A DNA stretch of 64,000 nucleotides from an uncultured Pelagibacteraceae bacterium. GTDB taxonomy: Bacteria; Pseudomonadota; Alphaproteobacteria; Pelagibacterales; Pelagibacteraceae. The position numbers and the translations under genes were made by a program. The notes beneath the pieces were generated by a model that saw only the letters and a program-made list of their open reading frames with translations, did not search any database and was not told the origin of the DNA. Below are positions 39,499 to 48,978 of the stretch, in pieces (position 1 is the stretch's first letter; every line of letters begins with the position of its first letter). Location: the NCBI GenBank assembly GCA_902516425.1, contig CABXYE010000002.1:1-64000 (forward strand). The letters run 5' to 3'.

Positions 39499-40857
39499 TT
39501 AACCTTTTGACACTTCCCTCGTGTTAGCGTTGTATGACTCCTTAAATGGAATATCAACTATAACAGCATCAACAGGCTTACCAGGAGAAATTGAATATTT
39601 ATCTGGTAAATGAACTTTAAATTTTTTTCCCACCTTTCCCTTTGGAAAACCGTTAGCATTTAATGTTCCGTCAAAAGGTACATATCCCATAGCTATATTT
39701 ATTTTTTTTTCTGGGTGATACCAAGGTGAGGTTATAAAACCAACTGGATCACCACCATCAGCATTGGATATCAACCAAAAATCTGGCGCATAATCATCAA
39801 TAGGTTTTCCTCCTAACTCAAGACCAACTAATTGTAATTTAAATGGTTTTTTTCCAGCTTTAATTTCAGCGCCCATTTTTTCAAGAGCCTTTTTTCCTAT
39901 GTAATCAGAAGTCTTTTTCCATTCACCCTTTCCTGATAAAGAAACTTGATAACCTAAATTACATTGGTAAGGATTATGTTGTTGATCCATATCTTGACCC
40001 CACGAAAGAATTCCAGCTTGAATTCTTCTATGATGAGCCGGTGCAATTACCATCAGCTGGTGTTTTTTTCCAGCTTCAAGAACAGCATTCCACATATCAT
40101 CAGCGAATAACGTTGCATCTCTTAAATAAATTTCATAACCAGCTTCACCTGAAAACCCGGATTGAGAGACGACACAACTTCTTCCTGCAACTTTTACTTC
40201 AGCTAAACCATAAAATGGCATGTTTTCTAAATCGACCTGATCACCTAATAAATCCCTCATAAGTGCTTTTGATTTAGGTCCTTGAATTTGAACAGGACAA
40301 GCATCAATTTCCTCTATTGTGCAATTAAACTTACCATCTGCATTCACCCCTTGAAGATACATTCCTATATCAGAATCTGATAAAGAAAACCAAAACTCAT
40401 CCTTAGAAATTCTTAAAAGTATTGGATCATTTAAAACACCTCCGTAAGCATTACATAAAATTACATATCTTGCTCGCATAGGGGAAATTTTAGTTGCATC
40501 TCTTGTTATTACATAATTTACAAATTTTTCTGCATCAGGACCTTTGACTTGGATTTGTCTTTCTACTGCAACGTTCCACATAGTTACATGATTTACGATT
40601 GCATCATACTCAACCATCGCACCACCATCCTCAGGTTTTACGTAACCCCTTGGATGATAAATTCTGTTATATACAGTTGCTCTCCAACATCCTGCTTTCA
40701 TTGACAAATGCCAATATGGAGACTTTCTTACTCTTGTTGAGATTAACATTTCAACTTTGGTGGGCCCGCTTTGTCTTAAATTATATGGTACTTTCCTATC
40801 TGATTGATCAACAGAAGTAACATGTTTTAATTTAGTATAGTCAAATTCTTTAGACAT
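39499..40857 (-). CDS. DmdA-like GcvT-family (THF-dependent) aminomethyltransferase/demethylase
   Basis: 452 aa; VITRDATKI...YGGVLNDPILLRISKDEFWFSLSDSDIGMYLQG, VVSQSGFSGEAGYEIYLRD, AGILSWGQDMD resemble DmdA/GcvT. Confidence 0.82.
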   Translation of the reverse strand: MSKEFDYTKLKHVTSVDQSDRKVPYNLRQSGPTKVEMLISTRVRKSPYWHLSMKAGCWRATVYNRIYHPRGYVKPEDGGAMVEYDAIVNHVTMWNVAVERQIQVKGPDAEKFVNYVITRDATKISPMRARYVILCNAYGGVLNDPILLRISKDEFWFSLSDSDIGMYLQGVNADGKFNCTIEEIDACPVQIQGPKSKALMRDLLGDQVDLENMPFYGLAEVKVAGRSCVVSQSGFSGEAGYEIYLRDATLFADDMWNAVLEAGKKHQLMVIAPAHHRRIQAGILSWGQDMDQQHNPYQCNLGYQVSLSGKGEWKKTSDYIGKKALEKMGAEIKAGKKPFKLQLVGLELGGKPIDDYAPDFWLISNADGGDPVGFITSPWYHPEKKINIAMGYVPFDGTLNANGFPKGKVGKKFKVHLPDKYSISPGKPVDAVIVDIPFKESYNANTREVSKG

Positions 40858-41614
40858 AACTATTCTCCTCCAACCACTTGTTAGTTTCCTTCAAGCCGCC
40901 GAATGTATAAATGTGGAAGAAATCAGTATGCGATTTAACTTTCCCAATTAGATCATTAGGGTCTTTAGGTTTCAATAAATCTAACGCCCTACTAAAGTTA
41001 GATTTAAGAAAGTTTAAGGAATTTTTCGCTCCCACAATATTAGCAAACTTAATTAAGCTTGATATTTTTAGAGGCCCAGTTATTCCTACATGAACTGGTA
41101 TGCTTTGTTTTGAAATAAAGTCTATAATAGGCTGAGGATCTAACAACCATTGAGTTACTATATAATCAGCATAAGGCTTTTTATCTTTCATTGCTTTTTC
41201 TAAATCTAAGTCGGATATATCAGGACTCCCCTCAGGGTGTCCAGCGATTCCTATTGTCATTTTATCAAAATAACCAGTCTCTAAAAGTTGAAAAGAGCTA
41301 TCAAATTTTCCAACAGGTTCTCTACCTCCGCCGATGATTAAAACTTGTTTTACTCCTCCATCTTTACATCTAGAAACATAATCTTTAAGCTCTTTTTCAC
41401 TATGCATTGATCTAGCTGGAAAATGCGGAACAGGATTAAACCCTCTTTTTACCAACTCAACTGCTTGTTGTGCCGTATTTTTATAGTCTCCACCAGGTAA
41501 CATAGTAATATAAATATCACTTACAGAAGGAACTGTATCAAGGTCAGTGCTCGGGCTTATTTCTAGAGAAAAATTCATTTTTAAGATCATTATCTTTTTT
41601 GAAAAAGCTGTCAA
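40850..41614 (-). CDS. Methylenetetrahydrofolate reductase-like protein
   Basis: SLEISPSTDLDTV, FNPVPHFPARSMHSEKELKDYVSRCKDGGVKQVLIIGGGREP, GIAGHPEGSP, YIVTQWLLDPQPIIDFI. Confidence 0.85.
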   Translation of the reverse strand: MTAFSKKIMILKMNFSLEISPSTDLDTVPSVSDIYITMLPGGDYKNTAQQAVELVKRGFNPVPHFPARSMHSEKELKDYVSRCKDGGVKQVLIIGGGREPVGKFDSSFQLLETGYFDKMTIGIAGHPEGSPDISDLDLEKAMKDKKPYADYIVTQWLLDPQPIIDFISKQSIPVHVGITGPLKISSLIKFANIVGAKNSLNFLKSNFSRALDLLKPKDPNDLIGKVKSHTDFFHIYTFGGLKETNKWLEENSYV

Positions 41615-41683
41615 AGAATTTTATCGAAAGTTACAATGAAAATTGTTGCTTAAAATTGAGATGGTTGTTAACTATTAAATTTC

Positions 41684-42088
41684 ATGAAGATTATATTAAT
41701 TATGGGTTTGCCAGGATCAGGTAAAACAACTTTGGCATCAGAGTTAGTACCTTTACTTAAAGCAAAGTGGTTAAATGCTGATAATGTTAGAAAAGAAGCA
41801 AATGATTGGGATTTTTCGGCTGAAGGAAGAACAAGACAAGCTAAAAGGATGTGGGCAAAATCACAGGAATATAAAAATCAAGGCTATCACGTTGTTGCTG
41901 ATTTTGTCTGTCCAACTCCAGCCGCAAGAGCATTATTTCCAGCAGATTTTATTATATGGGTAGATACTATAGAAGAGGGTAGATTTGATGATACTAATAA
42001 GATGTTTATAAAACCAGATAAGTATAACTTTCATGTTACTACTCAAGATGCTAAAAATTGGGCGCCAAAAATATTTAAGGAAATATAG
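41684..42088 (+). CDS. Short adenylylsulfate-kinase-like P-loop kinase
   Basis: GLPGSGKTTLA, LNADNVRKEANDWDFSAEGR, VVADFVCPTPAAR; 134 aa. Confidence 0.72.
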   Translation: MKIILIMGLPGSGKTTLASELVPLLKAKWLNADNVRKEANDWDFSAEGRTRQAKRMWAKSQEYKNQGYHVVADFVCPTPAARALFPADFIIWVDTIEEGRFDDTNKMFIKPDKYNFHVTTQDAKNWAPKIFKEI

Positions 42089-42090
42089 AG

Positions 42091-42465
42091 ATGTCTTATA
42101 AATGGGATAATAAAAAACCCACTGCTCAAATGTTAGGAAGATGGCAACCATTTCATGATGGTCATTATACTTTATTTAAAGAAATAATAAAAAAAACGGG
42201 ACAAGTTTGCATACAGATAAGAGATGTACAAGGTGTTGAAGATAATCCATTTGATTTCAATACAATAAAAAAAAATATTGAGGATAAACTTAATCCAGAA
42301 TTTGAAGGACGTTTTAAAATAATTTTAGTTCCTAACATTACAAATATTTGTTATGGAAGAGGTGTAGGGTATGAAATAGAAGAAATTGTTTTACCTGAGA
42401 AAATTCAAAAGATTTCAGCTACAAAAATTAGAGCTAAAATGAGAGAAGAAGGTAAATTAAAATAA
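42091..42465 (+). CDS. Short cytidylyltransferase/NMN adenylyltransferase-like nucleotidyltransferase
   Basis: LGRWQPFHDGHYTLF (HxGH), C-terminal ISATKIRAKM (ISSTxxR-like). Confidence 0.75.
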   Translation: MSYKWDNKKPTAQMLGRWQPFHDGHYTLFKEIIKKTGQVCIQIRDVQGVEDNPFDFNTIKKNIEDKLNPEFEGRFKIILVPNITNICYGRGVGYEIEEIVLPEKIQKISATKIRAKMREEGKLK

Positions 42466-42471
42466 TTTCTG

Positions 42472-43245
42472 ATGAATATTAAGATCACAAACCATAACAA
42501 AGAGATTGCAAGGGTTATAATCAATGAGCCGAAAACATATAATTCTCTATCTTATAAAAATTTAGAAGATTTAATAATTACTTTTAAAAAATTAGATAAA
42601 GATAAAAGAGTTAAAGTAATAATTCTTGAAGGTGCTGGAAAAGGATTTAGTGCAGGTCACAACTTAAAAGAAATTAAAAGTTTAAAGAAAAAAGACAAAT
42701 ATAATAAATTATTTAATCTTTGTTCAAAGTTAATGATTCAAATAGTCGAAGGCAGAAAACCTGTTATCGCAAAGGTTCACGGCGCAGCATTTGCTGCAGG
42801 TTGTCAATTAGTTGCTAGTTGTGATTTAGCTTATAGTACTAAGGATGCTATTTTTGCAACTCCAGGAGTTAATATAGGACTATTTTGTAGTACACCTATG
42901 GTGGCTGTAAGCAGAAAGATTAGTAAAAAACATATGATGAAAATGCTTCTGACAGGTGAACCAATTAAAGCAAGTTACGCCAAGGAAATTGGTTTAATCA
43001 ATGATTGTTTTTTAAAATCAAAAATAAATAATGAAATCTTAAAGATTGCGAAAAAAATCGCATCAAAGTCTAATTTAACAATTAAAATTGGTAAGCAAGC
43101 TTTTTATAAACAATTAGAAATGCCATTAAAAAAAGCCTATTCTTACACCAGTAAAGTGATGACAACAAATATGATGGCGATGGATGCTAAAGAAGGTATT
43201 TCAGCTTTTCTTGAAAAAAGAAAACCTGTTTGGAAAAATAAATAA
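42472..43245 (+). CDS. Crotonase-fold protein (ECHDC3-like), catalytic Glu residues apparently absent
   Basis: VIINEPKTYNSLSYKNLEDL, GFSAGHNLKEI, KVHGAAFAAGCQLVASCDLAYSTKDAIFATPGVNIGLF. Confidence 0.85.
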   Translation: MNIKITNHNKEIARVIINEPKTYNSLSYKNLEDLIITFKKLDKDKRVKVIILEGAGKGFSAGHNLKEIKSLKKKDKYNKLFNLCSKLMIQIVEGRKPVIAKVHGAAFAAGCQLVASCDLAYSTKDAIFATPGVNIGLFCSTPMVAVSRKISKKHMMKMLLTGEPIKASYAKEIGLINDCFLKSKINNEILKIAKKIASKSNLTIKIGKQAFYKQLEMPLKKAYSYTSKVMTTNMMAMDAKEGISAFLEKRKPVWKNK

Positions 43246-43251
43246 ATTTAT

Positions 43252-44625
43252 ATGAGCGATACAAAAAAAATTGACGAAACTTGTTGTGGCCCTGGGTATG
43301 CTAGTCCATCAGATGCTATTAAAGCATCAAATGAAAAACTTCTTTATACAATAGCTATTTACACTGGAACTGGAATTCAAAAACCTGATTATTTGGCTAC
43401 AATTGATGTTGATCCAGCAAGTCCTACTTATTCACAAGTTATTCATCGTTTAGAGATGCCAGGAATTGGAGATGAATTACATCATATGGGATGGAATGCA
43501 TGTTCTTCATGCCACGGCGACTCTGGAATGAGTCGAAAATATTTACTAGTCCCAGGTGTCAGGTCAAATAATATCCACGTAATCGATACTGCAACTAATC
43601 CATTAGCTCCAAGTATCTATAAAGTGATTAAAGGTTCAGAAATAAAATCTAAAACAAACTTGTCAGGTCCTCATACAGTGCACTGTTTGGGTTCTGAAAT
43701 AATTATTTCCTTTCTTGGTAACGCAAAAGGAGAAGCACCAGGAGGATACTTACATTTAAATAAAGATTTTGAAATTTTAGGCAGGTGGGAAAATTCAATG
43801 GGAGATATTCCTTTTAGTTACGATTTTTGGTACCAGCCACGTCACAATGTTATGGTGAGTTCTGAGTGGGCCGCTCCTAATACATTCATGCCAGGCTTTG
43901 ATCTTGAAGAAGTAGGGCATCTAAAATATGGACGAAGACTTCATATCTGGGATTTTAAAAAAAAAGAACCAATTGAGACGATGTATCTTGGCGAAGATGG
44001 CTTAATACCTTTGGAAGTAAAATTTAAACATGATCCTAATAGTTCTCATGGATTTTGTGGTGCAGCACTTAGTTCAAATGTTATTCATTTTTGGAAATCT
44101 AAAAATGGAAAATGGGAATGGGAAAAAATTATAGATATTGATAATGAACCTCATCCTGATTGGCCTATTCCAATTCCTGGAGTTATGTCTGCAATCCTTG
44201 TTTCAATGGATGATAAATATCTTTACTTAAATAATTGGCTCCATGGGGATATGAGACAGTATGATATTACTGATCCTCACAAACCTAAGTTAACAGGTCA
44301 AGTTTGGATTGGAGGACTTTTAGGAAAAGCACCATTTATAAATGGTGTTAAGATTGCAGGTGGTCCTCAAATGTACCAACTATCTTTAGATGGTAAAAGA
44401 ATGTATGTAACTACTTCATTATTTTCAACTTGGGATAATCAATTTTACCCTGATATTAGAACGCAAGGTGGCGCTATGATCATGATTGACTGCGATGTAA
44501 AAAATGGAGGTATGAAAATTAATAAAGATTTTATTGTAAACTTTGGTGAAGAACCCAATGGACCAAGCAGATGTCACGAAAGTAGATACCCTGGTGGAGA
44601 CTGTACAAGTGATATATGGCTGTAA
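43252..44625 (+). CDS. mtoX: SBP56/selenium-binding protein family, candidate methanethiol oxidase (MtoX-like)
   Basis: CCGPGYASPSDAI, PDYLATIDVDPASPTYSQVIHRLEMPGIGDELHHMGWNACSSCHGD, YDFWYQPRHNVMVSSEWAAPN, YPGGDCTSDIWL. Confidence 0.9.
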   Translation: MSDTKKIDETCCGPGYASPSDAIKASNEKLLYTIAIYTGTGIQKPDYLATIDVDPASPTYSQVIHRLEMPGIGDELHHMGWNACSSCHGDSGMSRKYLLVPGVRSNNIHVIDTATNPLAPSIYKVIKGSEIKSKTNLSGPHTVHCLGSEIIISFLGNAKGEAPGGYLHLNKDFEILGRWENSMGDIPFSYDFWYQPRHNVMVSSEWAAPNTFMPGFDLEEVGHLKYGRRLHIWDFKKKEPIETMYLGEDGLIPLEVKFKHDPNSSHGFCGAALSSNVIHFWKSKNGKWEWEKIIDIDNEPHPDWPIPIPGVMSAILVSMDDKYLYLNNWLHGDMRQYDITDPHKPKLTGQVWIGGLLGKAPFINGVKIAGGPQMYQLSLDGKRMYVTTSLFSTWDNQFYPDIRTQGGAMIMIDCDVKNGGMKINKDFIVNFGEEPNGPSRCHESRYPGGDCTSDIWL

Positions 44626-44990
44626 AAAAAATTACTATTATCAATCGTGAAAACAAAACTTTTAGAGTTTCTGATAGAAAACCTTTACTCCAAGAATTAC
44701 GCAATCAAGGATTGGACCTTCCTTATGGTTGTGAATATGGAGGTTGTATAACTTGCGCTGCAAAACTTATTAAAGGAGAAGTAGATCAACGTTCCCAAGT
44801 TGCTCTAAATAATCGACAAATAAACAATGGTTATGTTGTCTTGTGCGTTGCCAAACCAAAAACCGATTGTGAAATTGAAATTGGTGTTGAAAGTCATGAT
44901 AAACTTTATCGTAATCCTTTCCTTGACCCACTTGCACCACATGAGCTAAAAGCTGATATAGCAACTTTAAAAGAAGTAAAAAAAAAGTAG
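44616..44990 (+). CDS. 2Fe-2S ferredoxin
   Basis: LPYGCEYGGCITCAAKLIKGEVDQ ... VVLCVAKPKTDCEIEI plant-type [2Fe-2S] Cys pattern. Confidence 0.92.
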   Translation: MAVKKITIINRENKTFRVSDRKPLLQELRNQGLDLPYGCEYGGCITCAAKLIKGEVDQRSQVALNNRQINNGYVVLCVAKPKTDCEIEIGVESHDKLYRNPFLDPLAPHELKADIATLKEVKKK

Positions 44991-44994
44991 ATAA

Positions 44995-45444
44995 ATGGAC
45001 CATAGCAAACCTTATAGCGATGAATATTTAAGAGATATTTTAAATTCCGTTAAGACTATAGCAATGGTAGGAGCTAGTCCTGATAAAACTAAATTTAGTT
45101 ATGGAGTCCTAAGGGTGCTACATGAAACTGGATATGACATGATACCTGTGAATCCAAAACCCGAAATTAAAGAAATACGTAATTTAAAAGTATACCCAAA
45201 TCTTGCATCAATTGATCGTCCTGTTGATATGGTTGAAGTTTTCAGAAAAGCAGAGGATCTTTATGGTGTTGCCGAGGAAGCAATTTCAATTGGCGCTAAG
45301 GTGTTATGGGGACAAATTGGTGTGATTAATCATGAGGCTGCTCGTTTAGCAGAGGAAGCAGGACTTAAAGTTGTGATGGATAGATGTCCAAAGATTGAGC
45401 TCTTCCGACCATTTTGGAAACCGCGTTTAGATCAAAAGATTTAA
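44995..45444 (+). CDS. CoA-binding domain protein
   Basis: TIAMVGASPDKTKFSYGVLRVLHETGYDMIPVNPK; VLWGQIGVINHEAARLAEEAGLKVVMDRCPKIE. Confidence 0.92.
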   Translation: MDHSKPYSDEYLRDILNSVKTIAMVGASPDKTKFSYGVLRVLHETGYDMIPVNPKPEIKEIRNLKVYPNLASIDRPVDMVEVFRKAEDLYGVAEEAISIGAKVLWGQIGVINHEAARLAEEAGLKVVMDRCPKIELFRPFWKPRLDQKI

Positions 45445-45476
45445 AAATTAAACTTAAAGAGTAAATATAAAATAAT

Positions 45477-46046
45477 ATGAAAAAAATATTCATTGTCTAT
45501 GGGCATTATAATGAAAAATCTTTTAATGCTGCAATTAGAGATACATTCATAGAAACAGTTGAAAAAAATGGACATAAAGTGGATGTTGTTGACTTGTATA
45601 AAGAAAAATTTAATCCAGTTTTTTCAGGAGAAGAACCTAATGAAAATGTTTTAGATCATAGAAATAGAATAGAAAAGTCTAATGTAATAGTTTTAATTGC
45701 TCCGATATGGAATTTTAGGATGCCTGCTATAGTTGAGGGATGGATAGATAAAGTTCTCGCGCCACCCTGGGCCTTTAAATTTAAGAGATTGTTTGGAAAT
45801 TATGGTTATCCACTGGGAAATCTTAAAGGAAAAAAAGCAATTGTTTTTTGCACTTATGGTTCACCACAATTTGCAGTGAGAACTTTCTTTTTAAATATGC
45901 CAACCAAAAGATTACGAAGAGGAGTATTTAACATATGCGGCATAACGGATGTTATATACAGAAGATACTTTGCTGTACCATTCGTTGGAAATCAAAAAAG
46001 AAAAAAATTTTTAGATGATGTTCAAAAAACTGCAAGTAACATTTAA
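45477..46046 (+). CDS. Flavodoxin-fold NAD(P)H oxidoreductase
   Basis: IFIVYGHYNEKSFNAAIRDTFIE; APIWNFRMPAIVEGWIDKVLAPPWAF. Confidence 0.87.
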   Translation: MKKIFIVYGHYNEKSFNAAIRDTFIETVEKNGHKVDVVDLYKEKFNPVFSGEEPNENVLDHRNRIEKSNVIVLIAPIWNFRMPAIVEGWIDKVLAPPWAFKFKRLFGNYGYPLGNLKGKKAIVFCTYGSPQFAVRTFFLNMPTKRLRRGVFNICGITDVIYRRYFAVPFVGNQKRKKFLDDVQKTASNI

Positions 46047-46491
46047 TTTTTTAATAATTTTTTTAATTTCAATTTCAATTTCTAAAGCTGAAATAATTAA
46101 GCCAAATAGTAAAATTAAACCTTCTGAAGTTGTAAAAATACAATTACTTGGTTTGCAAAAAAATAATGATGGATTTGAGGATAGTGGTATAGAGCAGACA
46201 TGGAATTTTGCCCATCCAAATAATAAAAAAGCGACAGGTCCTTTAGATAAATTTAAAAGAATGATAAAAGGCAATAATTATCAAATGATGATAAATCACA
46301 TAAGTCATACTATTACAGAAATAAGAGGTAATGATAATATGGTTCAATTTGAAGTTATCATATTAGATAATAAAAAAATTTATCATAAATTTAATTGGCA
46401 GGTTGAAAAATATATAGAGGACGGACCTCTGAAGGACTGTTGGTTAACTACCATGGTATCAAGTCCAGTATCTCTAGGAAGTTCAATTTGA
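46015..46491 (+). CDS. Exported DUF4864-like protein
   Basis: Signal peptide; EVVKIQLLGLQKNNDGFEDSGIEQTWNFAHPNNKKATGPLDKFKRMIKGNNYQMMI. Confidence 0.7.
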   Translation: MMFKKLQVTFNFLIIFLISISISKAEIIKPNSKIKPSEVVKIQLLGLQKNNDGFEDSGIEQTWNFAHPNNKKATGPLDKFKRMIKGNNYQMMINHISHTITEIRGNDNMVQFEVIILDNKKIYHKFNWQVEKYIEDGPLKDCWLTTMVSSPVSLGSSI

Positions 46492-46545
46492 ACAATTGAT
46501 ATAATTTTGTTTCGAAATGAATAAAAATTTAGTAAAAGTCAAATT

Positions 46546-48978
46546 ATGAAAACTAAAACTAAAGTAGTTGTTGTAGGTGGCGGAGTTGTTGGAGTAAGTG
46601 CTCTTTACCATCTAGCTAAAAAAGGATGGTCTGACGTCGTTTTAATTGAGAGAAAAGAACTTACATCAGGTTCTACTTGGCACGCTGCAGGGTTATTACC
46701 ACTTTTTAATATGAGTTATTCAGTTGGTCAGCTTCATAAATATGCTGTAAATCTTTACAAAAAGCTTGAGGAAGAAACAGGAAAGAATGTGGGTTTTAGT
46801 GTTGTTTCAAATATTCGTTTAGCAAGCACTAAAGATAGAATGGATGAATATCACCAATATGCCGGAGTGGCAAAAACTATAGGAGTAGACGTTAAATTTT
46901 TAACACCACAACAAGTAAAAGAAATTTGGCCCTTATGTCATACTGATGATTTAGTTGGGGCTATTCAACACCCAGAAGATGGATACATTCAACCTGCAGA
47001 TTTAACGCAAGCTTTAGCAACAGGGGCAAGAAATAAAGGAGCTGAAATTTATAGAAACACTGCTGTCTTATCAATGAAACAAAATAAAGATGGATGGATT
47101 GTTGAAACAGATAAAGGTTCAATTGAATGCGAACATGTGATTTCTTGTTCGGGTAATTTTGCAAGACAAACTGGTGAAATGGTTGGATTAGATATTCCAG
47201 TTATTCCTGTAGAACATCAATACATTGTTACAGAACCACATCCTGAAATACAAAAAAGAAAAAAAGAAGGTCTTCCAGAGATGGGAGTGTTAAGAGATAG
47301 TGATAGTAGATGGTATATGAGAGAAGAAGCTGGTGGATTAATATTAGGTCCATATGAAGATGGTGCACCCGCTTGTTATCTTGAGGGACCATCAAAAAAT
47401 TCTGAGTATGAATTATTTCAAGAAGATTTAGATAGACTTGCTCCTCATATTGAAGGTGCAATACATAGAGTGCCTGCTTTCGGCGAGGTAGGAGTCAAAA
47501 AGGTTTATAATGGGGCAATTTGTTATACTCCTGATGGAAATCCAATAGTTGGGCCTGCATGGGGTTTAAAAAATTTTTGGATAAATGAGGGCCATAGTTT
47601 TGGTATAACCGCAGCTGGTGGTGCAGGATGGCAACTTGCAGAATGGATAATAGATGGAGAGCCAACGATTGACATGCTTGGGGTAGAACCAAGACGTTAT
47701 GGAAATTATGTAACTAAATCTTATTTAAAAGCAAAAAATGAAGAAGCTTACAGTCACGTCTTTATAACTCATTATCCAGATGAGGAAAGACCTGCAGCAA
47801 GACCTCTAAAAACATCACCATGTTATGAAAGAATGAAAAATTTAGGAGCAGTATTTGGACAAAAATTTGGTTGGGAAAGACCAAACTTTTTTGCAACTGA
47901 TGGCATGGAGCAAAAAGATGACTGGTCTTTTAGAAGATCTAAGTGGTTCGATGCAATTAAAAAAGAGTGTAAAAATGTAAGAGAAAATGTTGGTCTTTTA
48001 GATATGACCGCTTTTGCAAAATGTAGAATAAGAGGTCCAAAAGCAGAAGAATTTTTAGATTATTTAGTTGCAAACAAGCTTCCAAAAAAAATTGGTAGAA
48101 TAAATTTGTGTCATGCTCTTAATACCAAAGGGGGAGTCCATTCAGAATTTACTATCATGAAGGAAGCTGAAAATAGCTATTATCTTGTTTCAGCAGGTGC
48201 AAACTTAAGATTAGACCATGACTGGATACAAAAATGGATGCCGACAGATGGCTCAGTCATATTTGAAGATTTAACAAACAGTAAAGGTGTTCTTGTTGTA
48301 GCAGGTCCAAAGTCAAGAGAATTAATGCAGAAAGTTTCTACAGATGATTTTTCAGGTGAAAATTTTAAGTGGTTAACAGCAAAAAACGTCAATGTTGGGT
48401 ATGCACCTGTTAATGCTATGAGAGTAAACTTTGTTGGTGAATTAGGTTGGGAATTGCATCATCCAATTGAGTATCAAAACCACATATTTGATAAATTAGT
48501 GGAAGCGGGAAAAGATTTGGGAATAAAACCTTTTGGAATAAGAGCGATGAACAGTTTAAGACTTGAAAAATCCTACAAATTAGTAGGCACAGAATTATCT
48601 ATTGAATATTCACCATATGAGTCAGGTTTAGATAGATTTATTCATCCGAACAAAGGCAGTTTTATAGGGCTTGAGGCATTAAATAAGTGGAGAGAAAAAG
48701 GATTTGAGAATAAATTAGTTACGCTAGAAGTTCATAACACAATTGACTCAGATGTTTTAGGAAATAACCCTATCTATAAGGATAACAAAGTTGTAGGAAG
48801 AGCTACAAGCGGTGAATATGGATTTAGATTAGATAAATCAATAGCATTAGCAATGGTCAAACCTGATCTTGCTAATGTCGGTGAAAAACTTAAAGTCGAT
48901 ATATTAGGAAAGATGTATGAGGCAACAATTTTAGAAGAAGCCCCATATGATGTTGAAAATAAATTATTGAGAGCTTAA
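46546..48978 (+). CDS. FAD-dependent oxidoreductase-GcvT fusion, dimethylglycine/sarcosine dehydrogenase-like
   Basis: [42 protein letters not shown] (FAD-linking His context), NIRLAST, C-terminal GcvT fold ([28 protein letters not shown]). Confidence 0.88.
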   Translation: MKTKTKVVVVGGGVVGVSALYHLAKKGWSDVVLIERKELTSGSTWHAAGLLPLFNMSYSVGQLHKYAVNLYKKLEEETGKNVGFSVVSNIRLASTKDRMDEYHQYAGVAKTIGVDVKFLTPQQVKEIWPLCHTDDLVGAIQHPEDGYIQPADLTQALATGARNKGAEIYRNTAVLSMKQNKDGWIVETDKGSIECEHVISCSGNFARQTGEMVGLDIPVIPVEHQYIVTEPHPEIQKRKKEGLPEMGVLRDSDSRWYMREEAGGLILGPYEDGAPACYLEGPSKNSEYELFQEDLDRLAPHIEGAIHRVPAFGEVGVKKVYNGAICYTPDGNPIVGPAWGLKNFWINEGHSFGITAAGGAGWQLAEWIIDGEPTIDMLGVEPRRYGNYVTKSYLKAKNEEAYSHVFITHYPDEERPAARPLKTSPCYERMKNLGAVFGQKFGWERPNFFATDGMEQKDDWSFRRSKWFDAIKKECKNVRENVGLLDMTAFAKCRIRGPKAEEFLDYLVANKLPKKIGRINLCHALNTKGGVHSEFTIMKEAENSYYLVSAGANLRLDHDWIQKWMPTDGSVIFEDLTNSKGVLVVAGPKSRELMQKVSTDDFSGENFKWLTAKNVNVGYAPVNAMRVNFVGELGWELHHPIEYQNHIFDKLVEAGKDLGIKPFGIRAMNSLRLEKSYKLVGTELSIEYSPYESGLDRFIHPNKGSFIGLEALNKWREKGFENKLVTLEVHNTIDSDVLGNNPIYKDNKVVGRATSGEYGFRLDKSIALAMVKPDLANVGEKLKVDILGKMYEATILEEAPYDVENKLLRA

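Noticed and set aside
39499-40857. Calling this gene dmdA outright
   Set aside because: Longer than canonical SAR11 DmdA as I recall it, with a distinct C-terminal half; substrate cannot be assigned from sequence alone.
41615-41683. Possible riboswitch in the divergent intergenic gap
   Set aside because: Only ~69 bp shared by two promoters and no recognisable SAM-, glycine- or THF-riboswitch core seen.
42472-43245. Crotonase near DmdA-like and MtoX-like genes as a DmdD (methylthioacryloyl-CoA hydratase)
   Set aside because: Residues at both expected catalytic Glu positions are Q and G; better read as an atypical ECHDC3-like crotonase.
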